Shown piece by piece: positions 30,502-40,429 of a stretch of DNA of 64,000 nt (the first letter of the stretch is position 1; every line of letters starts with the position of its first letter). The translations under genes and the position numbers were made by a program. The DNA lies in the NCBI GenBank assembly GCA_905221605.1, contig CAJNDS010002812.1, forward strand, positions 377,001-441,000, in the 5' to 3' direction. The notes beneath the pieces were generated by a model. It did not search any database and was not told where the DNA came from. It saw nothing but the letters and a program-made list of their open reading frames with translations. The stretch is from Symbiodinium natans (taxonomy: Eukaryota > Sar > Dinophyceae > Suessiales > Symbiodiniaceae).

Positions 30502-30663
30502 GTGCTGCGTAGAGGGTTTAGGGTTTAGGGTTTGGGGTTTAGGGTTTGGGGTTTAGGGTTTGAGGTTTGGGGTTTAGGGTTTGGGGTTTAGGGTTTGAGG
30601 TTTGGGATTTGGGGGTTTGGCATTTTGGAGGGTTGCGGGTTGAGGGTAGTTCAGGCTTTGCAG

Positions 30664-30709
30664 GGCTTGCGTACATGTCGTTGTCGACTCAACTCATCGC
30701 ATCCAGCAG
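30664..30709 (+). CDS. Exon-like segment
   Basis: TTTGCAG|G, peptide ACVHVVVDSTHRIQQ, GA donor (GAATGA). Confidence 0.4.
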
Positions 30710-31308
30710 GAATGAGTTCTTCTAATACCCTCCCTGGAGCAACCTTCAACAGAAAAAGAGGAAAAGACACCTTATCACTGAGGAAATTTCCATGTGTGTC
30801 TTTTTGGGCGGGTCCCTCTAAGGGGATTCTATTCTATTTGGGGTATGGGGTATCCCCTATTTTGGGAAATACCTATTTGGGCTTCGAAAAGCACGTGTGG
30901 CGACCAGTACACCAGGCATGATGCAAATATGCCAGCCCTCCAGCTTCGCCCTTGACTGTTGGGTCTGGGGGGTTGTACCTTGGACCCTTAAGGTTGTACC
31001 CACGAGTTTTGGGGACCCCCTGTTTAAAGATCCCTAAGGGATGGTGAGGGGCTTTCAAGTTTGGAGTTTGGGGTTGTTTAAGCTTTAGGGTCTGGGGCTG
31101 GGGTTTGACATTGAGTCTTCGGCGTAGAGGCCTGCAGAGTTGAGGGGGAGGACTCCATGCACAGATGCCATGTCCGCTTCCACTGAAACAGCCATGGGTT
31201 GCTAAAGCCCTAAGTAAGAGCAACCAGTATCCAGTCTGCAGACTACGAACGACCCGAAACCCTAGACCTCAAATCCTAAACCCTAAACCCTAAACTCGCC
31301 TGCCGCAG

Positions 31309-31386
31309 GAATACACGCCTTCCGAATGGCCACCAGAGGAGAGCGGGCCATCAATCGCGCCCCTGCTGCATGATGATCATCTGGGA
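31309..31386 (+). CDS. Exon-like segment, acidic/Pro-rich
   Basis: TGCCGCAG|G, peptide EYTPSEWPPEESGPSI then APLLHDDHLG. The GT donor lies at the left end of a family C element. Confidence 0.55.
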
Positions 31387-31516
31387 GTTCACGAAAATCA
31401 GGGGCCCCTAAGAGGGTTTAGGGTTTAGGGTTCAGGGTGAAATATAGACCCTCAACTATTAGGATCCCCTTTTCGTAAGGACCTCAAAAAGGTACTCCTA
31501 ATTTCGGAAACCCCCA
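31384..31516. mobile_element. Family C element split by a telomeric tract
   Basis: The left arm GGAGTTCACGAAAATCAGGGG and right arm CTCCTAATTTCGGAAACCCC pair as family C ends. Between them AGGGTTTAGGGTTTAGGGTTCAGGG (31413-31437, given here as three heptamers) interrupts the element. Confidence 0.65.
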
Positions 31517-31955
31517 CGTGTGATTTGGTTCTGAGCATCAAGAAAGTGCTTGTTCATGGTGAAGCATAACCTTCCTCCTAACATCCAACACCGTTGTGAA
31601 GCACAATGTCACACATGTTGGCCCGTCCGCGTCAGAAGCGTCATCTGCAAGAATTTCCTCCGAACCCGCCATCCCGAGACCAAAGAGCCTAGCACCCCTG
31701 AATGAAGGAAGAGGCCAGTCATCACTCGGCAAACACATGGCCCCACTGTAGAGGTTATGGTTGTATTCCCCAACAGCCACTTTCCTGGTGCTACTCCGGA
31801 TAAGGTACAGTAGTCAGAAGGCATGCGACATTGGGCCTGTTGAGTAGGGATGTAGGTGCCTAGTTACTTCTGAGTGCGACAAGACAGGCGCGTTTGAGTT
31901 CCCTAACTTGTCAGTCGACAAGCCCCACAAACTAAACCCTAAACCCTAAACCGCA

Positions 31956-32024
31956 GGTAGCCAGACGTTGCGTGGTGCCAATGGCTGTCCATGCAGGCCT
32001 GGAAGAGTCGAAGCTCAGCAGCAC
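31956..32024 (+). CDS. Exon-like segment
   Basis: ACCGCAG|G, phase 0 (compatible with the exon ending at 31386), peptide VARRCVVPMAVHAGLEE then SKLSST. Confidence 0.45.
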
Positions 32025-32358
32025 AAGGGTTCAGGGTAAGCCTTTTTCATCACTAAACCCTAAACCCTAAACCCTAAACCCTAAACCCTAAACCCTGACA
32101 ACTCTGTTGAGGCTTATTTGTGTCGTGCAACCATATAGACTTAGGTACCCCGAAGCAAGGACCTGCAATTGAGATCCTAGGCATGGTTATGAGCCATAGC
32201 CAGTCTCCCTGAACCCTAAACCCCAAACCCTAAACTCCAAACCGAAACCCCAAACCCCAAACCCTAAACCCCAAACCCCAAACCCTAAACCCTAAACCCC
32301 AAACCCTAAACCCTACACCCTGACATGGAGCTCCAAGAACTGTTGGCAGAGCTGCGAG

Positions 32359-32398
32359 GATGGCGATCATGAAGAATGCGGGCATCATGGGCATCGAG
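32359..32398 (+). CDS. Exon-like segment
   Basis: CTGCGAG|G, peptide MAIMKNAGIMGIE, donor GTCTCT. A CCCTAAA tract starts seven bases after the donor. Confidence 0.35.
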
Positions 32399-32405
32399 GT
32401 CTCTG

Positions 32406-32480
32406 ACCCTAAACCCTAAACCCTAAACCCTAAACCCTAAACCCTAAACCCTAAACCCTAAACCCTAAACCCTAAACCCT
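32406..32480 (-). repeat. Telomeric tract (CCCTAAA)
   Basis: Ten heptamers. Confidence 0.95.
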
Positions 32481-32625
32481 TGCTGGGGCTTAGGCTTGGT
32501 AGCTCCTAGGTGGGATAAGGGGGACCCTTAAAAGGGAACCACTTCTTGACCCTCTTCTGGCTCTCTTAACAAGGGACCTTAGTCAGAGGGTCTATATCCC
32601 CAAGGGTCCCCCTAATCCTCTCCCC

Positions 32626-32821
32626 TGGTAGCCCAGTGGTACCCTTTGACTTTTTTGTTTGGTTCAAGGTTGGGCTTAGGGTTTAGGGTTTAGGGTTTAG
32701 GGTTTAGGGTTTAGGGTTTAGGTTTGAGGGTGTAGGGTTGAGGGTTTAGGGTTTAGGGTCCTTATAAAGTAATCAACCCAAACAGGGGGACGCTTCTTGT
32801 AGTATGGTTACTGGGCTACTC
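32626..32821. mobile_element. Family F element split by a telomeric tract
   Basis: Left arm GGTAGCCCAGTGGTACCC, right arm GGTTACTGGGCTACT. In the relative at 57968 the interior runs GGTTCAGGTTCCCTTATAAAGG without interruption; here about 90 bases of TTTAGGG (32672-32759) lie at that point. Confidence 0.8.
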
Positions 32822-33120
32822 GGGTTTAGGGCTAGGGACCCCTTTCAGAATTTCAGATAGTAGCCACGCTTAGAAGCCCTTCTTAAGGGTACTTGGCTTT
32901 GTCATTGCTAAGTAGAACTCTCCACTGTACCAGGGGCGAGTTTCTGATTTGAAGCTTTTGAGCCAGATCCGCCACACCTGCCACGCCGGCACAGCGAGCG
33001 AAATACTTGCAAGGGGGGGGTACATGAGGGGTAGGTACCTCGGGAACCTTAGGGAAGCTTAGGGAGCCTGAGACCATAATGGAAAAGAGAATTAGAAACC
33101 CTTGGGTTACAAACCCCCCC

Positions 33121-33205
33121 ACCCTAAACCCTAAACCCTAAACCCTAAACCCTAAACCCTCTGAACCCCAAACCCCAAACCCTAAACCCTAAACCCTAAA
33201 CCCCT
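33121..33205 (-). repeat. Telomeric tract (CCCTAAA) and C-run
   Basis: CCCTAAA/CCCCAAA units followed by a 14-base C-run. Confidence 0.85.
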
Positions 33206-33244
33206 TGAACCCCCCCCCCCCCCTTAAAATCCCTGGAGCTGGAG

Positions 33245-33262
33245 GATGGTCAGTTCGTCTAC
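33245..33262 (+). CDS. Possible micro-exon (6 codons)
   Basis: CTGGAG|G, DGQFVY, donor GTGAGA. An upstream acceptor would add Leu-Glu. Confidence 0.3.
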
Positions 33263-33477
33263 GTGAGAATTGGGGCGCCTTGGATGCCAGCGGCCCTAAC
33301 CCTGAACCGTAGGGTTTAGGGTTTAGGGTTTAATCCCGGATAAAAGCCCTGACCCCCCATAAACTCCGGAGGAACGTCGAATTTTACAAACCCTGAGCCC
33401 CTCAACCCCGGATTAAAACCCTGAGCCCCTCAACCCCCAAAGCCCTAAGCCCCATGAACCTGGAATTCATCCTACAG

Positions 33478-33525
33478 AGTTATCGTGGAGGGGCGCCTGT
33501 TGCTAGAACAATGGCCACAGCGGCT
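33478..33525 (+). CDS. Exon-like segment
   Basis: TCCTACAG acceptor, peptide VIVEGRLLLEQWPQR, GC donor. A CCCTAAA tract follows at once. Confidence 0.4.
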
Positions 33526-33642
33526 GCTAAACCCTAAACCCTCAACCCTAAACCCTAAACCCTAAACCCGAAAGTTGAAGCTTTATCTCACAAGTCATGA
33601 GTTGGCTAGGCTTGGGCCTCGGTAAAGCACAGGGCTTGTGAG

Positions 33643-33679
33643 GACTACAAAGGCCAGAAGTACATCTCGGACTCTTACA
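33643..33679 (+). CDS. Exon-like segment
   Basis: CTTGTGAG|G, peptide DYKGQKYISDSY, GT donor. Confidence 0.4.
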
Positions 33680-33841
33680 GTCTTTGAGTTGCCCTAATAG
33701 CTCTCAACTCTCGGGTTAGGGTTTAGGGTTTTGGGTTCAATCAGGGTTGGGGGGTTTAGGGAACTCTCCATCTCAAAATCTAGAAAGCTCCTAAAGCCTT
33801 TGTCCAGTGGCTGGCTCCTTCCGACAGCTGCCCGCTGCTAG

Positions 33842-33875
33842 GTGCACCCCTACGACTTGGTCGCGTTCCCCCCAG
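33842..33875 (+). CDS. Exon-like segment
   Basis: GCTGCTAG|G, peptide VHPYDLVAFPP, donor CCAG|GTGATG. The frame stays open beyond (GDVPGDEATVLSLKA), so the exon may be longer. Confidence 0.4.
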
Positions 33876-34116
33876 GTGATGTTCCCGGAGACGAGGCAAC
33901 AGTGTTGAGTTTAAAGGCTTCCGCTTGCAGACCCCCAACCCGAAACTCCAAAGACGCTGAAACGCTCAAGGCTCTTTGGGGTCTTGCCCGTCGGGGTGTG
34001 AAGTCGCGAGTGTGAGGGCTTGGTTTGTGTCTGCAGAGAAGCACGGGCTGTGATGCAGATGACCACGCACCTTTTTCGGTCCACGTTCGTTTTGTCGGGT
34101 AAAGGCCGACCCACAC

Positions 34117-34219
34117 ACTACCTAAAGGCTCCCATGTAGTACCCTTTTGGGGGTAGTATAATTGCTAGAATCCCCTAGAACTAAACCATGAAGGAACTAC
34201 ATTAGAGCCTTCAGGTAAA
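34117..34219. mobile_element. Inverted-repeat element, family B
   Basis: CTACCTAAAGGCTCCCATGTAG at left; GGAACTACATTAGAGCC then TTCAGGTAAA at right. Confidence 0.85.
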
Positions 34220-34858
34220 CCCAGCCTAAATTTCGGCTTGCTCTTTGAAAAAAACGGCGGCGCCGCGCAAATCAAGCGTTTTCCCCTCTGCACAGCTGTC
34301 TGTCGACTTCTCGCCGTTCTGTCCACTGTTGCTCTACTGGGTTGTGCTTTGGGATAATTCTTATTTTCCCTTCTTTCCTTATAAGGGAACCTATTCAGAA
34401 ATAATTTTCAAAGGGTTTAAGGCACAAGTTAGTCTAATTGTCTGCCAAAGTAGAGGGAGGGGCCCCTCGTCATACTCTGTAACTTTTGGTTATGACTCAA
34501 CCCTAAAACCTAAACCCCGAAACCCTAAACCCTAAACCCAAAGTATGGTACTTTTACTCATAACCCAACGAAGAGTCCTTAGGGACCCCGTGGCATTTCT
34601 TGGTTGACATTTCGGGTTTTTAGGGTGTAGAGTTGGGGGTTTGTGAACCCTGCCCCTGCAACAAAAAAACTGATGCACTGATACCCTCAAAAGCCGAGAG
34701 ATACACTTGAATTATTTGGTGTGTGCGTTCTTTCCTAAAGTACCCAAGCTTGAAGCTTTCGCTTCGCAGATGACAGGTTGATGCGCTGCTAGCTCGTACC
34801 GCAAAGCTTCACAAGTCTTTGGACAAGTGTTGGTTGATGTCAAATGTGGGAAACGATC
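34220..34858. other. Unassigned sequence
   Basis: An open plus frame of 96 codons (34245-34535) ends in CCCTAAA repeats and is not protein-like in its second half. No good exon. Confidence 0.3.
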
Positions 34859-35574
34859 CTTGGAGGTTTATGGGAAGTTAGAAGTGGGGTTATAGGTAAG
34901 GTAACTATATATTTCTGTCTGGCTATAAACATTATCTAGGGTAGTTATAACACGGCCCCCCCCTTAAAAATCTGGCAATGGGGGGGGGGGGGGTAACCCC
35001 CAGCGCCGCCTATTTCCGGGGCTGCGCGCCGCTTCTTTTGCAACAGTGGGGGGGGGTAGAAAAATAAGCGGGGAATTATCGGTTAACTTAAGTTATGGGG
35101 CTGCCTGTCATGTTAAACAAACAGCATGGGATGTAGAGCCCAACTCATTCCTTTCGACGAGGAGTTTAGAGGATAGGGGCTGAAGGCTTAATTAAGGGGT
35201 TCCAGGTTTGGGTTCGGTTGAAGGGTTGGTGTCTTGAGGATGTAAAGAGGTTGAGTCTTTGGGCTTCAGGGTCCAGGGCTGGTTTGGTGAAGGATCAGTT
35301 CCTAAATTGTCCTGCGTAGCTGTGCACATAACTTAGTCATGCGTTTGTTTTCCTATGTTCAAACTAGATTCGCAAACACAGGCATAGCATTGTTCCCTCG
35401 GCCTAACACAGAATATGAAGGGCGCTTTACAGGAGTCTCGCAATCTTGGGAGGGGTAGAGGGCAAGTGAGAAACAGGCGCGCAGGGCATGCTTTGCACTC
35501 CTTTACAGATCGATCTCTGACTCTAGGACTCCACCCGAGCATCCCAGGGTCCCACAGGGGCATGCTGGGGATCC

Positions 35575-36000
35575 CACAGACGGCTGGAAACAGGTGGCGG
35601 GGGGGTGGGGGGGTTGCGGTGGGTCATAAAGGGCAAGGCCTGTTGCACGCTACAGTCCCCCCCCCTCCTTCCCGCTTATTTCTTTCTTGTCCTATGGGTC
35701 CCACAAAGGTCCCACAGACAGCCAGAAATAGGCGGCGAGCCGGGGCTGTGGGGGTGGGTGGTAGAGGGCAGGGCCTCTTGCGCGCTACAGTCCCCCCCCC
35801 GCCTTCCCGCTTATTTCTGGGGCGTTCCCGATCCCATAGGGGTCCCACAGACAGCCAGAAATGCCAGAAACAGGCGGCGAGGGCGGGGGTTTGGGGTGGG
35901 TCATAAAGGGCAGGGCCTCTTGCGCGCCACAGTCCCCCCCCTCCTTCCCGCTTATTTTTGGGGCGTTCCCGGTCCCAGGGTCCCACAGACAGCCAGGAAA
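35575..36000. repeat. Minisatellite, unit about 120 bp
   Basis: Three to four copies of a block that starts GGTCCCACAGACAGCCAGAAA, runs through a G-rich core, GGGCAGGGCCTCTTGC and a C-run, and ends TTCCCGCTTATTTCTGG. The third copy has a 9-base duplication (TGCCAGAAA). Confidence 0.85.
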
Positions 36001-36154
36001 CATCCTAACAGTCGCACAACACGTCCCACGGACAGCCAGACAGGGACTCTTGCACGCTACAGTTAGTCCCCTTCCCCCGCCCTCTGCAGGTGGGATAAAG
36101 GCTTCCCACGCGCATGCCAAATGGGCGGGGAAGGCGAGGGGGTTTTGGGGCGGA

Positions 36155-36325
36155 TAGGCACAGCCCACATGTGACAGCTCGTCCCTCTTGTGTCTGTTCC
36201 GGAACCTGCTGCAACACGATGGCGGGTGAAACTCATTGAGGTCTTTCGAATCTCGCCCGCCGTCGTGTTGTAGGTTCAGGAACAGACACAACAAAGGACA
36301 AACTGTCACATGTGGGCTGTGCCTA
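36155..36325. repeat. Large imperfect palindrome
   Basis: Two arms of about 78 bases, starting TAGGCACAGCCCACATGTGA and inverted at 36325, flank a loop of about 15 bases. The outer 23 bases are identical; the rest is roughly 85 percent matched by eye. Confidence 0.9.
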
Positions 36326-36646
36326 GCCAGTTTGGGCGACAACACTCCCGGGGCCACACTTCACAAACTCAATTTGGCCATGAAACGTACAATCAGGATC
36401 GAGGTTCCAAATCAGACACGCAGCAGACACAGACGCCGGTGAAGACAGCTCGCGCTAAAATGGTTTCTGTCCGAGTGCCTTTCTGAGAGAACATGCCTTG
36501 CTACAGTCCCCCTCCCCCCCCGAAACCTTAAAAAAGCGAAATACACGGGCCGCCTATTTCCGGACCACCCCCCACCCCCACCCCCCCACAAGGGGGGGGC
36601 ACTGTTATAACCCTACTTGTAACTGCCCCTGAAACTTCAAGTAAGG

Positions 36647-37200
36647 AAGATGCTGTAATCATGGGGCGCAATTTTCCAGTCCCCCCCCCCCCCCTTCACG
36701 CACCCACCAAACCCCCGCCTGATACCGCCAGCCCATTGTCAGCACGCGCGAGGGCATCATTCCATTATACTGCGCTCGCGGCAGCCAGCCTACAACATGA
36801 ACCCAAAAGCCTCACCCGTGCAAGAAGTTACCTGAAACGGCATCAATATGGGAGCCGCTGAGCCTGAAGCCGTTGTTAGGCTTACAATGTCCGCTACCCA
36901 CATACACATTCTTGTGTTGCCCAAGCTGCGCCCCACTGAGAGTTCCTCCACCTACCAAGAAGTCTAACAACATGCAAGTACTGAACCCTCAACTGAACAA
37001 GCCCCAATCTCCACCATTGAGGGATCAGGGGTCAGGGTCTATGAGCGTTGAACATGAAAACCCATTTCTTTCATGTTTCAGACTAAGCTCGACGCCTAAA
37101 GCCCAAACGCCAAACCCTGAACCCTAAAGGACGAGGAATGGGTCGTTGCGGGGACTGGAGGCTTGACGTTTCTTGGCTGACTCAGTGTTCGGAGTTTGAA
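36647..37200. other. Unassigned sequence
   Basis: A C-run and a 66-codon open frame (36661-36861), low complexity at the start. No exon I would defend. Confidence 0.3.
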
Positions 37201-37201
37201 C

Positions 37202-37437
37202 AGTTTGGGTTTTGGGGTTTTGGGGTTTTGGGGTTTTGGGGTTTTGGGGTTTTGGGGTTTTGGGGTTTTGGGGTTTTGGGGTTTTGGGGTTTTGGGGTTT
37301 TGGGGTTTTGGGGTTTTGGGGTTTTGGGGTTTTTGCGTTTTGGGGTTTTGGGGTTTTGGGGTTTTGGGGTTTTGGGGTTTTGGGGTTTTGGGGTTTTGGG
37401 GTTTTGGGGTTTTGGGGTTTTGGGGTTTTGGGGTTTG
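37202..37437 (+). repeat. TTTTGGGG array
   Basis: About 29 nearly perfect octamers TTTTGGGG with one TTTTTGCG variant. This is the ciliate (Euplotes/Oxytricha) telomere unit, here in a genome whose main repeat is TTTAGGG. It encodes the Gly-Phe-Trp frames. Confidence 0.98.
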
Positions 37438-37738
37438 GGCAGGGTTTCCAGTTTTTTGGCCTCCTGTCGATGTATGCGGGAGCTATATGATTTGTAATTA
37501 TTTGGTTCGTCACGACATGTTCAGGTTTGATATCGGTTAGGATCGATCAAGATGCCCCAGATATCCCCAGATGGAGAAACAGGCTCGACATACTGTGCTT
37601 CAGAATCTCCCGAGCTACACAGCCTGTGCCCTTCCCAAAGCTACGAGCGTGCAGGATACACTATACAGTCTGCGCTGGCTGGCTTAGGGAATGGAAAGTT
37701 TTGGAGCATTGGCTAGGAACACTTTAGCCGCTCTCCAG

Positions 37739-37821
37739 GTTCTGCTCTCGCGAGAACGGTGTCCAGGACCTGCTACTGATGCAAGTGTCAGCGAGATTCA
37801 ATGGCTGCCGGCTCCTCCAAG
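37739..37821 (+). CDS. Exon-like segment (28 codons)
   Basis: CTCTCCAG|G, peptide VLLSRERCPGPATDASV then SEIQWLPAPP, strong donor GTATGT. A family B element starts 13 bases after the donor. Confidence 0.55.
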
Positions 37822-37833
37822 GTATGTGGGTTC

Positions 37834-37926
37834 TAAAGGCTCCTATGTAGTACCTTTTTTTGTGGTAGTATACTAGAATCCCCTATAGCTAAACCAACAA
37901 GGAACTACATTAGAGCCTTCAGGTAA
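37834..37926. mobile_element. Inverted-repeat element, family B
   Basis: CTAAAGGCTCCTATGTAGTACC at left, GGAACTACATTAGAGCC then TTCAGGTAAA at right. It sits at the 5' end of an intron. Confidence 0.85.
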
Positions 37927-38191
37927 ACTAGTGTCCCTTTGAAGGATCCCGGTAAATGGCAGGAACCTCTACAAAAGTTAAGTTCGCATGGGCCGTTCCG
38001 ATTTATCACCCTCAGCCCCACCCTCCGCCCTCCTTGAGCAAGTGACGATCCGAACCCTGCCTCCTACATAAAACTGTCATCTCTTTCCATGAGGAGGCAC
38101 AAGTCAGGGGCACAGCATAGACCCAAGTCCCGAGCCCTCCAGAACAACCCCATTGTAGGCCATCCTACCCAAGGCTCCATGCACAGACACG

Positions 38192-38293
38192 GGGGGTTTA
38201 CGAAAGTTTGGGACCCCTAGTGGAGTCCCCCAACTAGTAGGATTCCCTTAGTATACGGACCCCAATTTGGTACCCCTAATTTCGGAAACCCCA
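38192..38293. mobile_element. Inverted-repeat element, family C
   Basis: GGGGTTTACGAAAGTTTGGG at left, CCCTAATTTCGGAAACCCC at right. Interior GGACTCC-like and GTATACGGACCCC shared with the 11085 and 60950 copies. Confidence 0.8.
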
Positions 38294-38486
38294 AAAAAGT
38301 GGATACTTGGACCCAAGAAGGCCCCAGATGGCAACTACTTGGGGCCCGAGTATTCCCTTTAGCGATAGGTGGCGACCCCACACTTGGCAACACACAGGTG
38401 GGTTTAGGGTTTAGGCTTTAGGCTGTAGGCTTCAGGCTTTTAGGCTCTGGGCTTTAGGCTTTAATTTAAGGGATTAAGGCCCTCAG

Positions 38487-38551
38487 GTGAGAACATGGGG
38501 GGAATCGCTGAAGTGTTTCGCAATGACACGAATGAGGTCTACCTAGAGTAA
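38487..38551 (+). CDS. Exon-like, possibly terminal
   Basis: CCCTCAG|G, reads ENMGGIAEVFRNDTNE then VYLE and TAA. A GT before VYLE could instead be a donor. Confidence 0.4.
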
Positions 38552-39008
38552 CCCTGTGCCCCTTTGCCTTGCACAGCAGAGAATGCATGCCAGAACTCAA
38601 GGTGCAGGCCGTATTTTGTTGATTTCAGGGTATCTTGGTTTCTTTAGGAGCCGTTTGTTATCCTTCCAGGAACTTCCAGGTGTCTTGATGGTCAACGAGA
38701 TGTGTAAAAAGTAGCGAGTGGGCCACGCTGAACTTCCTTAAGCGCCGTCAGTTGGTCAGCAACATTGCGCATATCACCGTTTTATTCTATTACCAGCCCA
38801 GCAGACAACGAGATAAGGGCATTTTGGGTGGGGCATCCAGATCTCGAATATGATTGAGTCAGCTATCCACAGAGGTGCGTCGGTGGTCATTGTTTGGAGC
38901 AGTCTCAGCACGCACGGTCACACTTGTGCAGTGAGTTCACAAGTTTCACAAGATCATCTACTTTTTACACGCGCCAAGTGGTCCAGTCGCACGCAAGCCT
39001 TGATACAG

Positions 39009-39059
39009 GAGCTGGTTACCTACGAGGACTTCTTCGCAGCACGTGGAGGGGCAGCATAG
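39009..39059 (+). CDS. Exon-like, terminal (stop TAG)
   Basis: GATACAG|G, ELVTYEDFFAARGGAA then TAG. The frame also runs open upstream to 38850. Confidence 0.45.
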   Translation, partial: ELVTYEDFFAARGGAA

Positions 39060-39234
39060 GTACAAGAGTAACCACTCTACAGCCTAAACAGAGCGTTTAA
39101 ACCCTTGCCCGTTTTGGGTTTCAGGAAGCCTTAGCCTGTTATATGAGGGTGTACAGCATAGTCTAGATGTACCCCAAGGGGGGCCTATCATTTTCATCAC
39201 CGTTTCGATTGAAGCCCTCTAGCTGCATCCGCAG

Positions 39235-39267
39235 AGTTCCGCTCGTGGCGGCTGCAACGTTTTCTCG
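39235..39267 (+). CDS. Exon-like segment
   Basis: ATCCGCAG, peptide FRSWRLQRFL, donor GTGACC. Confidence 0.3.
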
Positions 39268-39284
39268 GTGACCCTATTATAGGG

Positions 39285-39415
39285 GTCGGAAGAATGGTAA
39301 TCCCTTATGGTCCCTTATGGTCCCTCTATAGTTATACTACAATACCCCCGCCCTCCCCCCCCCCCCAAACCCTATTCTAGTGATTAATGATTCAAGCCCC
39401 GATAATTACACCCTG
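39285..39415. mobile_element. Repeat element, family L
   Basis: GGGTCGGAAGAATGGTAATCCC ... AGTTATACTACAATA ... C-run ... CCCTATTCTAGTGATTA. The same order recurs at 52338-52445. Confidence 0.5.
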
Positions 39416-39440
39416 TTCAAAGGGCTCATAAGCCTTCTAG

Positions 39441-39541
39441 TCCCTAACGCTGCGGAGCAAGGCGAGCGGTATCAAGCGATGCGGCAGATGCCCTGGGTCC
39501 AGCGCTTTATGGACGCTTCGTCTGCAAACCAGAGCCGCTGA
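39441..39541 (+). CDS. Exon-like, terminal (stop TGA)
   Basis: CTTCTAG acceptor, then NAAEQGERYQAMRQM and PWVQRFMDASSANQSR, TGA. Very protein-like; family not recognised. Confidence 0.5.
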
Positions 39542-40112
39542 GTCTTGCGGATTTGGCAGGAAAGGTTTCGAGCAGACTTTGATGATTGGGCCTTGAACGT
39601 GTTTGTATTAGTATTAGCTGCACAAGAATAAGTATACAGATACATAGAGACACGCAAATCAGGATATGTGTAGATATACTTGTTTCATGATGTAGATATA
39701 TGTAAATATAGAAGCATGTTTGTGTGACATGTGTTCATATGTATTGTGTTGAAAACCTGTACTGAGACCTGTTCTTATATTGCTAGCGTTTGAGCTTCGC
39801 GGTTTCAGCTCACCTGTACCCATCAGTTGATGCCATATCAGAGTCGAGGCACAAACCTACAACTTTCAGCCTCTGCCTCTCAAACCCGTTCAAATCCTAA
39901 ACCCTCAACCGTTAAAACCCGAATTATGCTAGTTGTTAGGCCTCAAGGCTTTTTATCGGGTCCTCCTCGCCTAAAACGAGAGCCCTTGTCCAGAGCAGCC
40001 TTCATGCCCTTACGAAACAGGGGCATGTTCCTTCAACATTGGGCCGAAATGTACCTTCTTCTTATTGCGATACACCCTCAACTCTGAGCCCCGAATCCGA
40101 ACCTGAGACAAG
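39542..40112. other. Unassigned sequence
   Basis: AT-rich with short TA runs near 39640-39730; an 86-codon open frame at 39827-40087 is not convincing. Confidence 0.3.
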
Positions 40113-40164
40113 GCAACGAAGTACTTCGGCGAGTGGGTGGACAACGCGCTGTCGCTGCATGGAA
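40113..40164 (+). CDS. Exon-like segment
   Basis: GACAAG|G, peptide ATKYFGEWVDNALSLHG, GT donor. Unique sequence, protein-like. A TTTAGGG tract follows. Confidence 0.5.
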
Positions 40165-40248
40165 GTTGTCCATCAGGGTTTAGGGTTTAGGGTTTAGGGT
40201 GCTTTACCCTAGAGCTTAAAACGCTTTTGCCCTGTTTGATTTCGGCAG

Positions 40249-40294
40249 GAGTGGTCGACAAACTTTGGTGTGGAGTGGGCCTTTGGGACCCCTT
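40249..40294 (+). CDS. Exon-like segment
   Basis: TTCGGCAG|G, peptide EWSTNFGVEWAFGTP, GC donor. Confidence 0.45.
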
Positions 40295-40351
40295 GCAGAC
40301 GCAACACAGCCCAAACTTCCCGACCACCTTAGAATCCCACGCTACACGCAG

Positions 40352-40429
40352 GCCCGGCAGCAAGCACTGTGCCGAACCCGCCGGACCATTGAGAGGGAGC
40401 CACTTGGTTTCTGCACAGCGAAGCTTCCA
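40352..40429 (+). CDS. Exon-like segment
   Basis: ACACGCAG|G, peptide ARQQALCRTRRTIEREPL then GFCTAKLP, GT donor. A telomeric tract follows at 40444. Confidence 0.45.

Larger units (their letters stand above)
34859..36646. mobile_element. Composite family D element, about 1.8 kb
   Basis: Left end CTTGGAGGTTTATGGGAAGTT and the inverse of the right end (ACTTGAAGTTTCAGGGGCAGTT) match base for base at most positions over about 35 bases and share GGGTTATA inside. The interior holds C- and G-runs, subterminal CGCCTATTTCCGG on the left and GCCGCCTATTTCCGG on the right, a 120-base tandem repeat and a large palindrome. No transposase frame. Confidence 0.65.

Noticed and set aside
35415-36357. Frames of 120-190 codons on both strands
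   Set aside because: They cross the 120-base minisatellite and the palindrome, with internal repeats and no protein-like core.
37202-37437. Ciliate origin of the window
   Set aside because: One array only; genes, splice sites and all other repeats point to a dinoflagellate.
37138-37540. Three Gly-Phe-Trp/Val-Leu open frames and a Pro/Lys frame on minus
   Set aside because: All are read from the TTTTGGGG array; every frame of an 8-base repeat without a stop stays open.
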